From an uncultured Bacteroidota bacterium (lineage in GTDB: Bacteria > Bacteroidota > Bacteroidia > Flavobacteriales > Flavobacteriaceae), in the NCBI GenBank assembly GCA_902536935.1, contig CACAZM010000008.1, positions 1-64,000 of the forward strand: a stretch of DNA of 64,000 bases, written 5' to 3'. Within the stretch, counting starts at the first letter, position 1; every line of letters begins with the position of its first letter. Below, in pieces: positions 60,899-64,000 of the stretch. The position numbers and the translations under genes were made by a program. The notes beneath the pieces are model-generated. The model saw only the letters and a program-made list of their open reading frames with translations. It ran no database searches and was not told where the DNA came from.

Positions 60899-62035
60899 AT
60901 GATCAACAAACGCCTTTTGGTAAAAAACTTATTGGCGCACAATGATGAAAACAGCTTTTATGATAAAAAGCTGCAGCTCAACCTTGGCAACAAAGAAGGT
61001 AAGGCAAAGTTCCTCAAGCACATTTGTGCCCTGTCAAATTCCAATCCCAAAAATAATTCTTACATCGTAGTCGGCATTATGGATCATGACAATGATATCG
61101 TAGGTGTCGATTTTTTTGATGATGCCAAGCTACAAAACCTTGTCAATGCCTATCTTGAAAACCCCCCTCTCGTACTTTATGAAAACATACACTTTCCCCA
61201 TTTGCCCGAGGGAAAAGTGGTTGGTTTAGTGACCATCAAGCCCACAGAGGCGTTGACAACGCTGCGAAAAAACATTTGGAAATACTATGGGGGATCTGTT
61301 TTTTTTAGAGAGGGAAGTACCTCCGTCCCAAGAGCATTTGATGTGGACATTAAAGACATCAATTCTAGAGTCGTAACGGAAATTGAAAAACACGCACAAA
61401 ACAATATCGAGCTCACTCTTGACGGTGTAGTTGATTTTGTCCAGCGACACCTAGATGGCCTTAATCCACAGTATAAAGTATTTAAAGAATCTTTTGTGGT
61501 GTGCTGGGCAGGGATTGAAAAAAAGGTAAAGGGAAAATGTTACTATTCTCGTGTGGATGTCGAATTGGTCAATGAGCATGTGAAATTATTTTACTCTGTC
61601 TATGACGAAGTTGAAATACAATTTGATACCAATCACTTTCGCTTGATTGAATATGTCAAACTCGGGCTGAACAATATCGACAAGTACTACCCTCTAGAGC
61701 AGATTGACCTACAGTTTGATAACAACGGGAGCTATCAAATGAGTTCCGTCTTTTTGTTTGAACCACCTGCTTTTGAGAAAACGCTCCTTCACCACATTAT
61801 GAATTCCCAAAAAACGATTGCTCAAAAATTACTGACAAACAAAACTCTAACGGGTGCCCAAAAAAAAGAAGTTGAAACCCTTTCTCCCACCTTAATGCTG
61901 TGTTATCTCAATGGTTTTGAAGAAGCTAAAGAAATTCTCTTTTCCATTCAAAATCCACTTCGTGATTGTAGCAATATCGCATATCAAAACCATAAGGATG
62001 CCATGCGAATTTTACGAAAAATCAAATACAATTAA
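60899..62035 (+). CDS. AlbA_2 (Schlafen-like) domain protein of unknown function
   Basis: 378 residues. The N-terminal 130 match the AlbA_2 order: EGKAKFLKHICALSNSN, YIVVGIMDHDNDIVGVDF, LQNLVNAYLENPP and VVGLVTIKP. The C-terminal two-thirds is a conserved but uncharacterised region. The fold is a DNA- or nucleotide-binding-like domain, with no catalytic residues recognised. A TATTTTAG box lies about 25 bp upstream. It stands alone between divergent moxR and convergent nadD. Confidence 0.7.
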   Translation: MINKRLLVKNLLAHNDENSFYDKKLQLNLGNKEGKAKFLKHICALSNSNPKNNSYIVVGIMDHDNDIVGVDFFDDAKLQNLVNAYLENPPLVLYENIHFPHLPEGKVVGLVTIKPTEALTTLRKNIWKYYGGSVFFREGSTSVPRAFDVDIKDINSRVVTEIEKHAQNNIELTLDGVVDFVQRHLDGLNPQYKVFKESFVVCWAGIEKKVKGKCYYSRVDVELVNEHVKLFYSVYDEVEIQFDTNHFRLIEYVKLGLNNIDKYYPLEQIDLQFDNNGSYQMSSVFLFEPPAFEKTLLHHIMNSQKTIAQKLLTNKTLTGAQKKEVETLSPTLMLCYLNGFEEAKEILFSIQNPLRDCSNIAYQNHKDAMRILRKIKYN

Positions 62036-62050
62036 TAAATGTATTTGGGA

Positions 62051-62614
62051 TTATTTGAGGTATGTTTCATAGAAAAACGTTGCTACTTCTTCAGGTACAA
62101 GATGATTTATTTCCTCTTGTCGCTCGACTTTTTGTCGAATCATAGTAGCCGAAATTGATATCATTGGACTATCTAACAACGTGATTTTATCGCTCTTTTC
62201 AGGAAGCTGCCATCCCATACGTGGATAAATCATCAAATAGTTAGATAACATTTCCGCTGCACCTTCCCAGGTTTTCATTTGCACAAAAATATCTGCCCCC
62301 ATCAATAAGGTGTGGGTATTTGAGTCGGGCGAAACATCCAAATGTCTCAGGGTGTTGATTGTGTAATTTGGACGCGATAATTTAAATTCTACATCGCTGA
62401 AAGTCATTTGTTCTTCTTCAGAAATAACTGATGAAACCAAGTCTAAGCGTTGTTGTTCTGGTAACAAATCGACATCGCGTTTAAAGGGGTTTTGCGGACT
62501 AACTATAAAGATAACCTCTTTGATTTTTCCAGTTTCTATTGCTGCCCGAGCCACGTTGAGGTGGCCATGATGTATAGGATTAAAACTCCCAAAAAATAAA
62601 GCGGTTCGTTTCAT
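62051..62614 (-). CDS. nadD: Nicotinate-nucleotide adenylyltransferase
   Basis: 187 residues. It opens with FFGSFNPIHHGHLNVAR, the nucleotidyltransferase (T/H)xGH site, and ends with PMISISATMIRQKV, the ISxTxxR motif. It adenylates nicotinate mononucleotide to deamido-NAD+ in NAD synthesis. The ATG overlaps the gmk stop (ATGA). Confidence 0.95.
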   Translation of the reverse strand: MKRTALFFGSFNPIHHGHLNVARAAIETGKIKEVIFIVSPQNPFKRDVDLLPEQQRLDLVSSVISEEEQMTFSDVEFKLSRPNYTINTLRHLDVSPDSNTHTLLMGADIFVQMKTWEGAAEMLSNYLMIYPRMGWQLPEKSDKITLLDSPMISISATMIRQKVERQEEINHLVPEEVATFFYETYLK

Positions 62615-63183
62615 GATTTAATAAATTGTGTAACCAGTTCCTCGATTTCCGCCCTAGCCTCGCTGAGAATGTTATTATGAACGATGTGTTGGAATTTTGG
62701 AGCTAGTTTCATTTCGTTTTCTGCTTTATCAAGTCGCATTTTCAGAGTCTCTCTCGATTCTGTTTCTCGATTGGTCAATCGTTGTTTGAGTGTTGCCAAG
62801 CTCGGTGGCTTTATAAAAATCGTGATTGTTTGGTCTGGAAATTGTTTTTTGATTCGTAACCCCCCCTTTACGTCTATATCAAAAATAACGTGTTTTCCCT
62901 CGCTCCACAATCTCTCCACCTCTTCACGCAAAGTGCCGTAAAAAACGCCTGGATAAACTTCTTCGTATTCGATAAAATCCCCTTGATTGATCTGTTTTTG
63001 AAAATGCTTTGGGCTGATAAAAAAATAATCCTCGCCGTGTTTTTCGTTAGCTCTAGGCTCACGAGAGGTTGCCGAAATCGAAAACGCGAGCTGAAGGAGT
63101 TTGTTTTGTAGCAATTGTTTTGCCAAGGTTGTTTTTCCACTTCCCGAGGGCGCTGAAAGCACAATACATTTCCCTTTTACCAT
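62611..63183 (-). CDS. gmk: Guanylate kinase
   Basis: 190 residues. The P-loop is SAPSGSGKTTLAKQ, GMP-binding residues lie in SATSREPRANEKHGEDYFF and YEEVYPGVFYGT, and HVIFDIDVKGGLRIK is conserved. It phosphorylates GMP to GDP. Its ATG directly abuts the yicC stop, so the three genes form one operon. Confidence 0.96.
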   Translation of the reverse strand: MVKGKCIVLSAPSGSGKTTLAKQLLQNKLLQLAFSISATSREPRANEKHGEDYFFISPKHFQKQINQGDFIEYEEVYPGVFYGTLREEVERLWSEGKHVIFDIDVKGGLRIKKQFPDQTITIFIKPPSLATLKQRLTNRETESRETLKMRLDKAENEMKLAPKFQHIVHNNILSEARAEIEELVTQFIKS

Positions 63184-64000
63184 TTAGAGAATGTTGAGCA
63201 ATTGTTCCTTGATACGTTCTAGAGCATCTTTCATTTGAACGATTTCTTTTTGTAGGGAGGCATCGTTAGCTTTGGAGCCAATCGTGTTGATTTCTCTTCC
63301 AATTTCCTGAGCGATAAAGCCAAGTTTTTTCCCTTTTGTTTCAATTTCATTGTTCATCACTTCACAAAAATAAATGAGGTGTTGACGTAAACGTACCATT
63401 TCTTCATTGATGTCAAACTTTTCGAGATAAAAAATCAACTCCTGCTCGAACCGGTTTTGGTCAACCTCAACTGCTAAGCTTTTAAGATTGTCTTGTAATT
63501 TTGATTGGACTTTTTGGATTCGTAAATCCTTTTTGCCGTTGACATACTCAAGCCCTTTTTCGATACTTTCGATTTGGGCATTGAGATCCTTGGCCATGGC
63601 TTGACCTTCTGCAGTCTGATGGTCAATCAACTGCTTTATTGCCTGCTGAACCAAGGCAAACATTTCTTTTTTCTGGTTATCGTCTGGGAAAACTTCTGCC
63701 GACTGGATAGTATCTGGCAAACGCGTCACAATGGGAAGTAATTCAGCGGGGGTTACGTCCGCTATTTCACGCAATTGCTGGATATAATAGGAAATGACAT
63801 CCTTGTTGAGTTCAGCAACAGCCGCTTTAGCTTGATGATTTACGTTGAAGTTAACATCGACTTTTCCGCGTAACAGTTGAGGTTTGATGGCGGTTCGCAA
63901 CTCATCCTCCCAAGATCGATAACTGTATGGCAGTCGAAGATTGAGTTCTAAATTTTTGCTGTTTAATGTTCGAATCTCCACGGTCATACTAATGTCTTGA
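63184..64000 (-). CDS. YicC family endoribonuclease-like protein, 5' end outside window
   Basis: The frame is still open at base 64000; the track's ATG at 63987 lies within the conserved VEIRTLNSKNLELNLRLPYSY segment. Family members start about 15-20 residues earlier with M-T-G-F-G, so the true start is beyond the right edge. The C-terminal part (VRLRQHLIYFCEVMNNEIETKGKKLGFIAQEIGREINTIGSKAND) is the diagnostic region. YicC proteins act in RNA decay in other bacteria. It is the first visible gene of the yicC-gmk-nadD operon. Confidence 0.92.
   Translation of the reverse strand, partial: QDISMTVEIRTLNSKNLELNLRLPYSYRSWEDELRTAIKPQLLRGKVDVNFNVNHQAKAAVAELNKDVISYYIQQLREIADVTPAELLPIVTRLPDTIQSAEVFPDDNQKKEMFALVQQAIKQLIDHQTAEGQAMAKDLNAQIESIEKGLEYVNGKKDLRIQKVQSKLQDNLKSLAVEVDQNRFEQELIFYLEKFDINEEMVRLRQHLIYFCEVMNNEIETKGKKLGFIAQEIGREINTIGSKANDASLQKEIVQMKDALERIKEQLLNIL

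Overview
The window looks like part of a chromosome from a marine-type flavobacterium (phylum Bacteroidota). This rests on gene content: a type IX secretion (T9SS) sorting-tail remnant, a Bat aerotolerance operon, an AraC-regulated heme cluster with HemJ, TAnnTTTG-like promoter boxes, and A-rich leaders without clear Shine-Dalgarno sites. The genus cannot be named from what is visible.

Region 1 (1-24687, minus strand) is one reading frame that runs off the left edge. It is not in the supplied ORF track, which lists only ORFs that close inside the window; every track entry here is a shadow. The visible part is 8,229 codons: a signal peptide, a cupredoxin-like module, and about 37 copies of a 130-165-residue DUF11/TIGR01451-type surface repeat. 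The central third is interrupted by lectin-like, carbohydrate-binding-like, Fibrobacter-paralogous, thrombospondin type 3 and unrecognised modules. It is probably a giant exported adhesin.

Region 2 (24688-28285) is accessory: an inverted repeat upstream of the giant gene, a broken T9SS C-terminal sorting domain, two divergent paralogous NTF2-like lipoproteins, a PhoD-like phosphatase and a SnoaL-like protein.

Region 3 (28530-35242) holds an ECF sigma factor, a small membrane protein, a Spy/LTXXQ-like protein and a beta-barrel protein. After these come a GlcD-type FAD oxidoreductase, a PhzF protein, a bacilliredoxin, a PlsC acyltransferase and an enoyl-CoA hydratase.

Region 4 (35239-45043) is the heme locus. 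A minus-strand operon (AraC regulator, hemH, hemJ, histidine kinase, enoyl-CoA hydratase) diverges from a plus-strand operon (hemA-hemC-hemD-hemE-hemF-hemB). Together they encode every step from glutamyl-tRNA to heme except HemL. The two promoters share a perfect 13-bp inverted repeat.

Region 5 (45101-51922) is housekeeping: a serine hydrolase, a 3'-5' exonuclease, a fused dipeptide-type ABC ATPase, a small membrane protein, gpsA, pheS and a CvpA-family gene.

Region 6 (51919-60733, minus) is a complete Bat operon: MoxR, DUF58, a BatD-like protein with an extra C-terminal domain, BatA, BatB, BatC, BatD and BatE.

Region 7 (60899-64000) has an AlbA_2-domain protein, then nadD, gmk and a yicC gene cut by the right edge. 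I found no tRNA, rRNA, CRISPR array or intact insertion sequence.
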